Shown here: piece after piece, positions 9,432 through 18,455 of the stretch
How positions within the stretch are numbered: the first letter of the stretch is position 1
Layout: the number at the start of each line of letters is the position of its first letter
Assembly (NCBI GenBank): GCA_903892415.1
Contig: CAITIQ010000574.1
Location: 51,472-115,471 of the forward strand
Direction of reading: 5' to 3'
Origin: an uncultured delta proteobacterium
Lineage (GTDB): Bacteria; Myxococcota_A; Polyangia; Polyangiales; Polyangiaceae
Length of the DNA: 64,000 nt
Notes under the pieces: model-generated
What the model was told of the DNA's origin: nothing
Databases searched by the model: none
The model's input: the letters and a program-made list of their open reading frames with translations, nothing else
Translations under genes and position numbers: made by a program

Positions 9432-12371
9432 ATGTTGCGCCATCCCTTCGCGATGTTCGCTGTCGGACTCGCGGGTCTTCCTGCGCTCGCTTTTGCTCAA
9501 GAACCCAGCCCGCCCGAGGTGGTCGCCGAGGACGCGGAGGTACCTGCGGAGGAGGTTCCGAGCGAGGAGGCCCCTTCACTAAATCTCAATGCACCGCCGG
9601 CCAAGGGCAAAGGAGCCATCGTAGGCGTCGTTACCCAGTCCGAAGATGGCGAGCCGGCGATGGACACCTTCGTTGGCATCGTTGGCACGCAAACGGCGGT
9701 GCTAACCGACATCGATGGTAGCTATCGCCTCGAACTGCCTCCTGGCAGCTATACAGTGCAATTCGTCGCCGAGCTAAGGAAGCCGCTGCGAACCGCGAAG
9801 CTTACAGTCCAGAAGGGCCAGCTCACGCGGATGGATGCTGTCGTCGTGCTCGAGCAGGAGCAGGCTGAGCCTGCCGTCGAGACGGTGGTCGAGGTGGAGT
9901 CAGCCTCGGTACAAAGTCTGCTCTTGGAGCGTCAACGCGGTATCGCCAGCGGAGATTCGGTGGGGCGGGCCGAGATTACCAAAGCCAATGATAGAACTGC
10001 CGCCGAGGCCGCAAAACGGGTCGTCGGCGCCAACATCGAGGGGTCGCGCTTCCTGTTCGTACGCGGCCTTGGGGAGCGCTACACCAACGCCCTGCTCGAT
10101 GGCTTCCCCTTGCCCAGCCCAGAGCCGGACCGACAAGCCGTGCCTCTCGACCTATTCCCCTCGCAGATCCTCGATAGCCTTACCGTAGTAAAGACCTTTA
10201 GCCCCGACGTGCCCGGGGACTTTGCCGGCGGCTCGGTGCGCATTGCCACGCGTCGTATACCTAACAAGCTGACCCTGGCCGGTAGCGTCTCCGTGGGCTT
10301 CAACACCGAGGCTACGTTCTCCAACTCACTAAACCACAGCGGCGGCGGGCTCGACTTCTTGGGTATCGACGACGGAACTCGCGCGCTGCCGAAGGACTTA
10401 CCGAGTACCAAAGTCGTACGCGGCGTCGAGCAGTCGGACGGTACCATCATCACTAAGGAGGAGATCGCAGCGTATGGCCGCGCGATGAACACTCCGCTCT
10501 CCGCGCGCCGTTCCTTGGCAGCACCGAACCTTTCGGTCAACGCAGTCGCGGCTGACTCCTTCAGCTTAGGCGACTGGGGTCGGCTCGGAATCATGGGAGC
10601 CTTGGTCTATGACCGTCGCCTCGAGCGAGTAGTCGACGCGAAGCTCCGCACCTACGGTCGTTCCATCGATGAAGAGTCTGATTCGGTGCGTGTGCTCAAC
10701 GATCTGAAGCTTGAGCGCTCGACCCAGCTCGTGAGTTGGGGGGGCCTTTTTGGAACCACCTTGGAGCTTGGCGAAGACCACCGGATCGGCATAACCGGCC
10801 TCTACACGCGAGCAGCCGACATCTCCACTTCGGTACTCTCCGGCTACCATGAGGAGCGCGCGGCGAGTCTGGCAGAGGAGCGGCTAACCTTCATTTCGCG
10901 CCAATTGGCCTTTGGCGACATCACCGGCCACCATCGCTTCAAAGAGGCGAATGGGCTGGAGCTCGACTACGGACTTGGGCTTGCGCGCGCTACGCGCGAG
11001 CAGCCGGACACCCGTGGCGCTACCTATCAATACGACGCGACGAAGGAGGTCTTCGCCTTCGAGGATGACAGCACCAGCGGCTCCCACTTCTTCTCCGAGC
11101 AAGGGGAAAGCACAATAGGCGGGATGGTGGACCTCACGGTTCCGCTGCTAAAGCAGCAAGAGATCATCAAGCTCAAGACGGGCGCGGCATTCAACCTGCG
11201 GGACCGCGAGTTTCTCGCACGACGCTTTCGCTTTCGCCCGGACCGCAAGAACGGCGCGGAAGACTTCGATCTCTGCCCCGGGCCGAGCTTCTCCCTTGAT
11301 TGCCCAGACAAGCTTTTCACCAATGGCAACATTGATTCGCGAGCGCTGGAGCTCGAGGAAAACACAGGCGACAATGACGGCTATAACGCTGGGCTCCGGG
11401 TCATATCCACCTACGTCATGCTGGATACGCGCCCGTTACCCCATTGGCGCTTCACACTTGGGCCGCGCCTCGAGGTCTCTTCGCAAGACATCACTTCCTT
11501 CGACCCCGTCGACCCTACGCAACCTGCCAAAGAGAACCTTCTCGAGGATCTGCAGCTCCTGCCCGCCGCCTTGCTCACGTACACTCCCATACCCAAGGCC
11601 AACCTTCGCTTTTCGGTAACGCGAACCGTCGCTCGGCCGCAACTGCGGGAGCTCGCGCCCTTCGGCTTCGTCGACTACTTTGGCGGACGCGAGACGCGCG
11701 GCAACCCTGATCTTGTCAACACCAGCATCCTCAATGCTGACACTCGCTTCGAGTTCTTCCCAACCTCGCGAGAGGTCATCGCGGTAAGCGCGTTTTACAA
11801 GCAATTCAAGAATCCAATCGAGCAAGTCATCCAAGCAAGCAGCGGAACCGCGGGCGTGGTCACCTTTGACAATGCCCCCTCCGGTAACCTCTTTGGCATC
11901 GAGCTCGAGGCACGTAAGTCGCTCGACTTCCTGAGTGAATTGCTAAGGCCGCTCTCGATCATCAGCAACGTCACCTTCGCCCATTCCTCGGTGGAGCTGG
12001 ATAAGGAGCGAGCCGTTCTACTCACCAGCAAATCTCGGCCTCTTTCACAGCAGGCTCCCTTCATCGTCAACGTTGCCTTGGACTTCGACTACGAGGGTTG
12101 GGGTACGAGGGCACGGCTGCTCTACAACGTCGTAGGTCAGCGGCTAACCCAGGTGGGCCGCAACGGTATCCCAGACATTTACGAGCTCCCACGCCACGTA
12201 CTCGACCTAACGATAGGTCAGAAGTTGGGTCAATTCGTAGAGCTTCGCGGGTCTGCCTCCAATCTTCTCGATTGGCCAACGGTGCGCGAGCACAAGACTG
12301 GCAAGTCCGACATTACCGAAGAGTTCAAGACAGGCACCACCTTCTCCTTAGGGCTTGCGCTCTCTAATTGA
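9432..12371 (+). CDS. TonB-dependent receptor with N-terminal carboxypeptidase-regulatory-like domain
   Basis: Signal peptide; GAIVGVVTQSEDGEPAMDTFVGIVGTQTAVLTDIDGSYRLELPPGSYTVQF; plug region FLFVRGLGERYTNALLDGFPLPSPEPDRQAVPLDLFPSQILDSLTVVKTFSPDVPGDFAGGSVRI; barrel-like C-terminus. Confidence 0.93.
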   Translation: MLRHPFAMFAVGLAGLPALAFAQEPSPPEVVAEDAEVPAEEVPSEEAPSLNLNAPPAKGKGAIVGVVTQSEDGEPAMDTFVGIVGTQTAVLTDIDGSYRLELPPGSYTVQFVAELRKPLRTAKLTVQKGQLTRMDAVVVLEQEQAEPAVETVVEVESASVQSLLLERQRGIASGDSVGRAEITKANDRTAAEAAKRVVGANIEGSRFLFVRGLGERYTNALLDGFPLPSPEPDRQAVPLDLFPSQILDSLTVVKTFSPDVPGDFAGGSVRIATRRIPNKLTLAGSVSVGFNTEATFSNSLNHSGGGLDFLGIDDGTRALPKDLPSTKVVRGVEQSDGTIITKEEIAAYGRAMNTPLSARRSLAAPNLSVNAVAADSFSLGDWGRLGIMGALVYDRRLERVVDAKLRTYGRSIDEESDSVRVLNDLKLERSTQLVSWGGLFGTTLELGEDHRIGITGLYTRAADISTSVLSGYHEERAASLAEERLTFISRQLAFGDITGHHRFKEANGLELDYGLGLARATREQPDTRGATYQYDATKEVFAFEDDSTSGSHFFSEQGESTIGGMVDLTVPLLKQQEIIKLKTGAAFNLRDREFLARRFRFRPDRKNGAEDFDLCPGPSFSLDCPDKLFTNGNIDSRALELEENTGDNDGYNAGLRVISTYVMLDTRPLPHWRFTLGPRLEVSSQDITSFDPVDPTQPAKENLLEDLQLLPAALLTYTPIPKANLRFSVTRTVARPQLRELAPFGFVDYFGGRETRGNPDLVNTSILNADTRFEFFPTSREVIAVSAFYKQFKNPIEQVIQASSGTAGVVTFDNAPSGNLFGIELEARKSLDFLSELLRPLSIISNVTFAHSSVELDKERAVLLTSKSRPLSQQAPFIVNVALDFDYEGWGTRARLLYNVVGQRLTQVGRNGIPDIYELPRHVLDLTIGQKLGQFVELRGSASNLLDWPTVREHKTGKSDITEEFKTGTTFSLGLALSN

Positions 12372-12488
12372 GTAACGTTCGTAGTCAAATCGTCACACGT
12401 GTTTTGATTGCAGGACACAATGACCACTTAGATTGCGCCGCAGCTGAAAGCGCAGCTCACCAATAGCGCTGCGCCTCTGGAGGCTTCT

Positions 12489-13853
12489 ATGAACTTCAAT
12501 CGATCATTCGGCATTCTTTCTGGTCTGGTGCTGTTGGGTTCGACCCTCGCTGCTTGCGGCGACAGCGGGACCGGATCGGGCGGCGCGGGCGGCACTGGTG
12601 GCAATCCCTCGGCTGGTGGAAGTGGTGGCACAGGCGGTGGGCCCGCCAATTCCGAAGAGCTAAGTGGCGAACTGAGCAGCACCACGCTCACGGCCGATAC
12701 ACTGTGGACCCTCAAAGGCGTCGTGTCGGTCCCGGCCGGCGAAACGCTAACCATTGAACCGGGTACCTTGATCGTTGGCGACAAGGCCTCGCTTGGAACG
12801 CTCGTTGTGCAACGCGGCGGCAAGATCGTGGCTGAGGGCACCAAGGACGCGCCGATTGTTTTCTCGAGTGCTCTCCCAGCTGGCGAGCGCGCCGCAGGAG
12901 ACTGGGGCGGCGTGGTCATTCTCGGCAACGCCCCGATCAATGAGCCAGGTGGCGAAGCACAGGTTGAAGGCTTCGCAGACGCGCAACTCTACGGTGGAGA
13001 CGAGGCAGGCGACGACAGCGGTACGCTCAAGTACGTCCGCATCGAGTTCGGCGGGATTGAGCTCGCTCCCGATAATGAGATCAACGGGCTTACGCTTGCT
13101 GGCGTTGGAAGCGGAACCACGATTGACTACGTGCAAGTCAGGCAGACCCTTGATGATTGCTACGAGTTCTTCGGCGGAACGGTCAACGCCAAGCACCTCG
13201 TATGTTATCGCAACGGCGATGACGGCTTCGACTTCGACCAGGGCTACGTCGGCTCGTTGCAGTTCCTCTTCCTACAGCAGGAACCCTCAGCCGCCGATGA
13301 CGCCAATGGCTTCGAGAGTGACAACGACAAGGACGAGCCCACCGTCGCCCCGGTTACCAACCCCAAGGTCTCGAACGTGACGCTGTGCGGTCAGAACGGC
13401 GACCAAGCCAAACAACAATATGGCTTTCTGTTCCGCCGCGGTTTCAACGCGACCATCACTAACGCCATCGCCATGGGCTTCGAGGCCGGCGTGGACTTCC
13501 GCGACGTTCCGCCGACAACCGTCGAGATCTCCAACAGCATAATGTTCGGCAACACAGTTGAGAATGTAGCTTATGTCGAGGATAAGCCGGAGAGCGACAC
13601 GGGCGCTCCCGACGAGGACGACGATGGCGCCTTCGACGAAATCGCTTGGTTTGAAGAGGGAGCCAGCAACACCACGACCGATCCGGGGATCAGCGGTTGT
13701 TTTGAAGAGACGCCCAACCCGCTACCTGCAGCCATGATCGAGGGTGGGACACCGGTTGGCTCAGGCGCCGATAGCGCAGCAACCTATGTTGGCGCCTTCA
13801 AAGACAGCTCGGACAATTGGCTTGATGGCTGGACCGCTTGGTCCGCCGATTGA
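12489..13853 (+). CDS. Lipoprotein with right-handed beta-helix-like repeats, receptor-associated
   Basis: LVLLGSTLAACGDSGTGSGG lipobox; LTIEPGTLIVGDKASLGTLVVQRGGKIVAEGTKDAPIVFSSALPAGERAAGDWGGVVILGNAPINEPGG...GTLKYVRIEFGG...NGLTLAGVGSGTTIDYVQVRQTLDDCYEFFGGTVNAKHLV. Confidence 0.85.
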   Translation: MNFNRSFGILSGLVLLGSTLAACGDSGTGSGGAGGTGGNPSAGGSGGTGGGPANSEELSGELSSTTLTADTLWTLKGVVSVPAGETLTIEPGTLIVGDKASLGTLVVQRGGKIVAEGTKDAPIVFSSALPAGERAAGDWGGVVILGNAPINEPGGEAQVEGFADAQLYGGDEAGDDSGTLKYVRIEFGGIELAPDNEINGLTLAGVGSGTTIDYVQVRQTLDDCYEFFGGTVNAKHLVCYRNGDDGFDFDQGYVGSLQFLFLQQEPSAADDANGFESDNDKDEPTVAPVTNPKVSNVTLCGQNGDQAKQQYGFLFRRGFNATITNAIAMGFEAGVDFRDVPPTTVEISNSIMFGNTVENVAYVEDKPESDTGAPDEDDDGAFDEIAWFEEGASNTTTDPGISGCFEETPNPLPAAMIEGGTPVGSGADSAATYVGAFKDSSDNWLDGWTAWSAD

Positions 13854-13887
13854 TTGACACGTAAAACATCCCTCATCGGGAGAGTCG

Positions 13888-13913
13888 ACGGCCTGGGCAA
13901 ACTCCCAGGCCGT
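13888..13913 (+). terminator. Rho-independent-like terminator
   Basis: Perfect 10-bp stem ACGGCCTGGG / CCCAGGCCGT, 6-nt loop, followed by TTGCGTTT. Confidence 0.7.
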
Positions 13914-13924
13914 TTGCGTTTGAG

Positions 13925-14461
13925 TCAGCGCAGCGCTCGGTCGAGTGCCGCAATCAAGTAGATGGCTGAGGCCGGATTGAAGCCAAAGCCTATGTGAATA
14001 TTGTGCTCGAGCCCGCCAGCGCCGTTGGTCATGAACTGATGGCCGAGTTCGAATGAGAGAACGTCAGCAAAGAAGTGGAGCATCGCGCTGTTGCGCATAC
14101 CTACGCTGGTGTGGGCGAAGGTATCGCCATCCTCCCGCCGACCAACGAGGAACCGCGGCCGGTAGGTGACCCCCAAGAAAGGCGAGCCAAAGCCGATTGC
14201 CCCGGTCAGGTTAAACGCATTGAGGTATCTCGTATCAAACGAGTAGCCGAGTTCTCCACCAACGATCATCCCCCCCTCGAGCAGACCGATCACCCCAGCG
14301 GTTGCGTCCAGGTCGAAGCGAGGCGTCACCGGGTCAAAGAAAATCCCAGGCCCCATCGACAGCCGAGTTACGGGCACCATGAGGAACTCTTCTGCAGCGG
14401 CTGGCCGGGCATGGAACAGCGTGGCAGAAGCGACGAAAGCGAACAGGAGCGAACGAGTCAC
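13925..14461 (-). CDS. Hypothetical secreted/outer-membrane beta-barrel-like protein
   Basis: Signal peptide MTRSLLFAFVASATLFHARPAAAEEF; glycine/aromatic alternation (GVIGLLEGGMIVGGELGYSFDTRYLNAFNLTGAIGFG). Confidence 0.65.
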   Translation of the reverse strand: MTRSLLFAFVASATLFHARPAAAEEFLMVPVTRLSMGPGIFFDPVTPRFDLDATAGVIGLLEGGMIVGGELGYSFDTRYLNAFNLTGAIGFGSPFLGVTYRPRFLVGRREDGDTFAHTSVGMRNSAMLHFFADVLSFELGHQFMTNGAGGLEHNIHIGFGFNPASAIYLIAALDRALR

Positions 14462-14539
14462 GACGCCAGAGTAGATCAGCGGGGGGCAGTTGCATCAACA
14501 AGCGCGGCATTCGCCAACTTGCCCTACAATGTCCGCGCG

Positions 14540-15664
14540 ATGAAGCACGCGTCCAACTCGGGACCTTCAGCCCTTCCGGCCAGCTTGACCCTTCGATCCT
14601 ACGTTTTTGTAGGCCTACTAGCGGCCTGTACCGAGCGTCGTAATGCCGAAGAAGCAGACAGTGTGGAAACCTTCCCAACAAGCGAGGTTGCGCCAGAGCC
14701 TGACGGGCAAGCCGGGACCAACCGCTTCTTTGCCCAGCTCTCCAAGGAGCCAGTCTCTGGTGTGGTCGTCCTGCGAGCGCCGATTCTGCTATTGCCAAGC
14801 GAGAGTGCTGCTCGCGCGCTACCCCGAACGGTTGATGGCGTAGCCGCGCTGCGCGAGAGCCTCTATTCCGCCCGCGTACTGGAAGACCTTGGGGATGTCG
14901 TAAAGGTGGAGACGGAGGCGCCGTACGCTCCCTACCCGGTATTCGGTGGTGGTTTCGAGTTAACTGGCTATGTGCGCAAGTCCTCCCTCTCTCCAGTATT
15001 CTCTCGGACCTTCACGGAAGACTATGGGGATGGCACCTTGGCATCCTTTCTACCGGGTGCAGCGCTGGTGACCGAGCAGGGCCAGTTTGGTGTGGTTCTC
15101 AATGATAAAATCCGCGCTTTCATCGTACCGAACGGTGCGCGCGGCTCCATCGGACTCTCGGCCGAAGCAAGAGACTGGAAGGCAGACCCGCCCGATATTG
15201 GGCTACCTCTTTTCTGCGACGGCGACACCCTGGAGAAGCGACCGCCGCTGGTCTCGGCCAATTGCTCTTTGCCTGAAGACGCTGTGGTGGTGATTGGAGA
15301 TCGATCTTTCCGGGCTGGAACACTGGTCCCCCGCTGCCGTGAGGTTGACGTGACCAAGAACGCCGATGGTCTGCTGTTCGCTGGCTTACCCCTCGAGAAT
15401 GGCTATGCACGTGCACGAATCGAGCGCGGACATCCCACGCAACGGTGTCAGGAGACCGGGACCCGTTCTCCCGGGACGAAGGAGAGGCCGAAGCAAACGG
15501 TAAGGCCGGGAGCGGCGGTGTATTTCCAGTCCGGGGAGCGCGCTGGAACGGTGGGCAAAGCCGCTGTGGCAGTGCTTGAAGCAACCAAGGTCGGGCAGCG
15601 ACTCTGTCACTCCCCAGACCAATTCGATATGCCGTTATGTCACGATCCCAAGGACGTCCGTTGA
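14540..15664 (+). CDS. Hypothetical lipoprotein
   Basis: In-frame ATG at 14540: MKHASNSGPSALPASLTLRSYVFVGLLAACTERRN; lipobox LLAAC. The ORF-track start at 14075 would overlap the divergent 13925-14461 gene. Confidence 0.65.
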   Translation: MKHASNSGPSALPASLTLRSYVFVGLLAACTERRNAEEADSVETFPTSEVAPEPDGQAGTNRFFAQLSKEPVSGVVVLRAPILLLPSESAARALPRTVDGVAALRESLYSARVLEDLGDVVKVETEAPYAPYPVFGGGFELTGYVRKSSLSPVFSRTFTEDYGDGTLASFLPGAALVTEQGQFGVVLNDKIRAFIVPNGARGSIGLSAEARDWKADPPDIGLPLFCDGDTLEKRPPLVSANCSLPEDAVVVIGDRSFRAGTLVPRCREVDVTKNADGLLFAGLPLENGYARARIERGHPTQRCQETGTRSPGTKERPKQTVRPGAAVYFQSGERAGTVGKAAVAVLEATKVGQRLCHSPDQFDMPLCHDPKDVR

Positions 15665-15748
15665 CATCAGCGCACGCACGTCGCGCCTGATAACATGGGC
15701 TACTTTTTCGGCCCCACCCACCTGTACATTGTGGTTGGATCGCCGGCG

Positions 15749-16126
15749 ATGAACTGCCTAGCAATTGCACCGTGTCTTGTAGTCTTCCTGGTTGCTTGTG
15801 GCGGCAACGTGGTCTTCGAATCGTCTAATTCGAGCGGCAACGGCGGCGGCGGGAACAGCGCGGTTGGCGGTTGTGAGCAGTACTGCCAGAAGGCCGCCGG
15901 CTGTCCCGACGTTCCCCAGGGAGACCAATGCGTCACTGGCTGTGAGGAGGGCCGCAGCTTGTATGTGGCGTCGGGTTGCGCGACGGAGTTCGACGACTTC
16001 CTGGACTGTCTCAGCGACCTACCCGACGTGTGCACGCCAGACGCAAACGCCTGCCTCCCCGAGATCAATGCCTTGGGCGCCTGCTTTGGCGGCGGTTTCG
16101 ATGATGGGTCTGGCGGATTCGGGTGA
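15749..16126 (+). CDS. Small Cys-rich lipoprotein
   Basis: MNCLAIAPCLVVFLVACGGNVVFESSNSSGNGGGGNS then CEQYCQKAAGCPDVPQGDQCVTGCEEG...; lipobox LVAC. Confidence 0.75.
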   Translation: MNCLAIAPCLVVFLVACGGNVVFESSNSSGNGGGGNSAVGGCEQYCQKAAGCPDVPQGDQCVTGCEEGRSLYVASGCATEFDDFLDCLSDLPDVCTPDANACLPEINALGACFGGGFDDGSGGFG

Positions 16127-16187
16127 GCTAGTCTCGCTCCAACGGGTGAGTCTTGGCTCCCCAAACCGGAGCCGCTAGCCTCCGCGC

Positions 16188-16625
16188 ATGGACGTCAAAG
16201 GGGCACTCTTGTTCGTGCTTGGCCAGCACCTGCTGAAGGATGATCTGGCATCAGCAAAAGCCGCGCTCCGAGATTGGTCCGGAGCAGACCCCATGGGCTC
16301 CTTGCTGGACGTAGTCATGCTCGGTAGTGCGCTCTTCTTCGAGGCAGAGAAAGCACACAATCCGAAAGTGAACTCCATGACCGACGCGATGGTCTTTGTC
16401 TCAACCTGCCTCTCAGTCGGATACTCGGATATCTTCGCCAAGACCGAACAAGGGAAGCTGATCGCAACGGCGCTACAAATGTTCGGACCGGCGCTCACCG
16501 CCCAGGCGCTAGAGGCCCCGCATATCGCGACGAATCGCATCGAGGAAGACACGCTCGCTGTGCAAAACGACATTCTGACCAAGCTCGACGCCATTCTGGT
16601 CGAGCTGCAGCGGCAGCGACGCTGA
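16188..16625 (+). CDS. Hypothetical protein
   Basis: MDVKGALLFVLGQHLLKDDLASAKAALRDWSG...; intact ORF in a co-directional cluster. Confidence 0.6.
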   Translation: MDVKGALLFVLGQHLLKDDLASAKAALRDWSGADPMGSLLDVVMLGSALFFEAEKAHNPKVNSMTDAMVFVSTCLSVGYSDIFAKTEQGKLIATALQMFGPALTAQALEAPHIATNRIEEDTLAVQNDILTKLDAILVELQRQRR

Positions 16626-16667
16626 AGAACGTTGGGTGTGCGCCTGCGGGCGGCTAGGCTCCAAGCC

Positions 16668-17840
16668 ATGGGTGCGCTGGACTTCTATTTCGACTTCGTC
16701 TGTCCCTACGCCTACGTGGCTTCCAAAACACTGGAAGGCTTGGAACGAGCGGGGCACACGGTCACTTGGTGTCCGATTCTGCTAGGGGGCGTCTTTCGCG
16801 CAATTGGAGGCCCGGACGATCCAAACCAGACCAAGGGACCTGCCAAAGCTCGCTATGGATCACTGGATCTGGAGCGGACGGCGCGTGACCATGGGGTCTC
16901 GCTTTGTAGACCAGCGGGTCACCCGCGAAGAACCGTGCTCGCCCTGCGCGCGACGCTCGCGTCGGGGAATGTTGTCGTCGCCGCGCGGGCACTTTTTGCC
17001 GCCTATTGGCAAGAAGGGCTCGACCTCGAGGATCCCAAGGTTGTCGCCTCATCGCTCGACGGCGTTGGCCTCGATGGCGCGGCCGCGATAGCCGCTGCCG
17101 AAACTGAAGCAATAAAGCAATTGCTGCGGCAAAGGACCGAGCAGGCTGTCGCGAGGGGCATCTTTGGTGTGCCAACCTTTGCCGTCGGCGCAGAGCTTTA
17201 CTGGGGAGTCGATCGCCTGGACCACGTGAAGGCTGCACTGCTGCCGCAGGCTTACTTATCCTTCTATTTCGACTACTCCTCGCCCTACGCCTACTTGGGA
17301 GCAACGCAAGTGCGTGCCTTGGCTGCCCGTACCCGAGCCACGATTGACTACCAGCCGATCCTGCTCGGTGGGCTCTTCCGCTCGATTGGGACGCCCAATG
17401 TTCCTCTCTTTGAGATGCCCGAGGCAAAGCGCAATTACCTTGCCCAGGAGCTGCCACGGTTCGCCGAGCGTTTCGGCGTGCCGTTTCGATTCACCTCTCA
17501 TTTCCCAATGAACACGGTGAAGGCGCTCCGACTCACCTTGGCGGCTGATAACAAGGTAAAGCCAGCCTTGATTGAGGCGCTCTTTAGAGCGCTATGGGTT
17601 GAAGACCGAGACATTTCCAACCTTGCAGAACTTGCAGCCATCGCGAAGAGCTGCGACGCGATCGAAGCCTTGGCTCGGATTGAAGAGCCTGACATCAAAG
17701 CAGCGCTCCATACCTCGACCTCTGCAGCCATAGACTACGGGATATTTGGCGTCCCCTCCCTCGTGATCGAGGGACAACTCTATTGGGGCCAGGACAGGCT
17801 CGCGCAAGCAGAGGCTGCGCTGATGGCCCGCCGCAGCTGA
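16668..17840 (+). CDS. Tandem-fused DsbA-like / 2-hydroxychromene-2-carboxylate isomerase family protein
   Basis: Two homologous halves: LDFYFDFVCPYAYVASKTLEGL...PILLGGVFRAIGG...GIFGVPTFAVGAELYWGVDRLDHVKAAL and LSFYFDYSSPYAYLGATQVRAL...PILLGGLFRSIGTPN...GIFGVPSLVIEGQLYWGQDRLAQAEAAL. Confidence 0.9.
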   Translation: MGALDFYFDFVCPYAYVASKTLEGLERAGHTVTWCPILLGGVFRAIGGPDDPNQTKGPAKARYGSLDLERTARDHGVSLCRPAGHPRRTVLALRATLASGNVVVAARALFAAYWQEGLDLEDPKVVASSLDGVGLDGAAAIAAAETEAIKQLLRQRTEQAVARGIFGVPTFAVGAELYWGVDRLDHVKAALLPQAYLSFYFDYSSPYAYLGATQVRALAARTRATIDYQPILLGGLFRSIGTPNVPLFEMPEAKRNYLAQELPRFAERFGVPFRFTSHFPMNTVKALRLTLAADNKVKPALIEALFRALWVEDRDISNLAELAAIAKSCDAIEALARIEEPDIKAALHTSTSAAIDYGIFGVPSLVIEGQLYWGQDRLAQAEAALMARRS

Positions 17841-17997
17841 AGCCGGCCTATGGCTGGTGGAGATCAACTACGCCAGCCGCTCGGCTAACCCTCGGAAACT
17901 CTTAAGTCCTACAGATTGGGTTGACGAAGCCAATCCCGAAGTAGCACCATCGCCCTTGTGAATCGCGATCGGGGCGGCAGATTCCAAAGGGTGAAAC

Positions 17998-18432
17998 TTG
18001 GTTGAAGTGACCTTCACCCACTGGCCGGTGTTCCTTCTGACGTTGAGCGGCTCGCTCTCCGCTGACGACGCAGAAGCGATAGGAAACCACTTCGATCAGG
18101 CGCTCAGCCGCAAAGAAGCACACGTCAACATTATCGATAGTCGCGGAGTTCGCGAGCGACCGAACGCAATCGTAAGGGCGAAGCTTGCTGAGTATACGGC
18201 TCGCTCAAAGGAGGCCTCCAAACAGTGGGCGCTAGGTACGGCCGTCGTGGTGAACAACGCTCTGCTCCGGAGCGTCATCACAGCCATTCACTGGGTGGCG
18301 CCATCCCCTATCCCAGTGCTCGCCGTCGCCACCGTTTCTGAAGCCGTCGATCGCTGTGAGATCTGGCTCCGAGACAAGAACATGAGCCTCAACGCCGATG
18401 TGGTAGCGGCTTTGAAACGCAACCAGGGGTAA
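17998..18432 (+). CDS. Hypothetical STAS/SpoIIAA-like small protein
   Basis: VEVTFTHWPVFLLTLSGSLSADDAEAIGNHFDQALSRKEAHVNIIDSRGV...; TTG start proposed. Confidence 0.55.
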   Translation: MVEVTFTHWPVFLLTLSGSLSADDAEAIGNHFDQALSRKEAHVNIIDSRGVRERPNAIVRAKLAEYTARSKEASKQWALGTAVVVNNALLRSVITAIHWVAPSPIPVLAVATVSEAVDRCEIWLRDKNMSLNADVVAALKRNQG

Positions 18433-18455
18433 GGCATCTTCGCTAAACTAGCCTG

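Noticed and set aside
14075-14539. N-terminal extension of the 14075-15664 ORF
   Set aside because: Antisense to the signal-peptide-bearing 13925-14461 gene and of unnatural composition; ATG 14540 gives a proper lipoprotein.
15120-15770. 216-aa antisense ORF
   Set aside because: Antisense to the 14540-15664 lipoprotein; no domain or signal.
16762-17457. 231-aa antisense ORF
   Set aside because: Arg/Ser/Ala-rich shadow of the fused DsbA-like gene.
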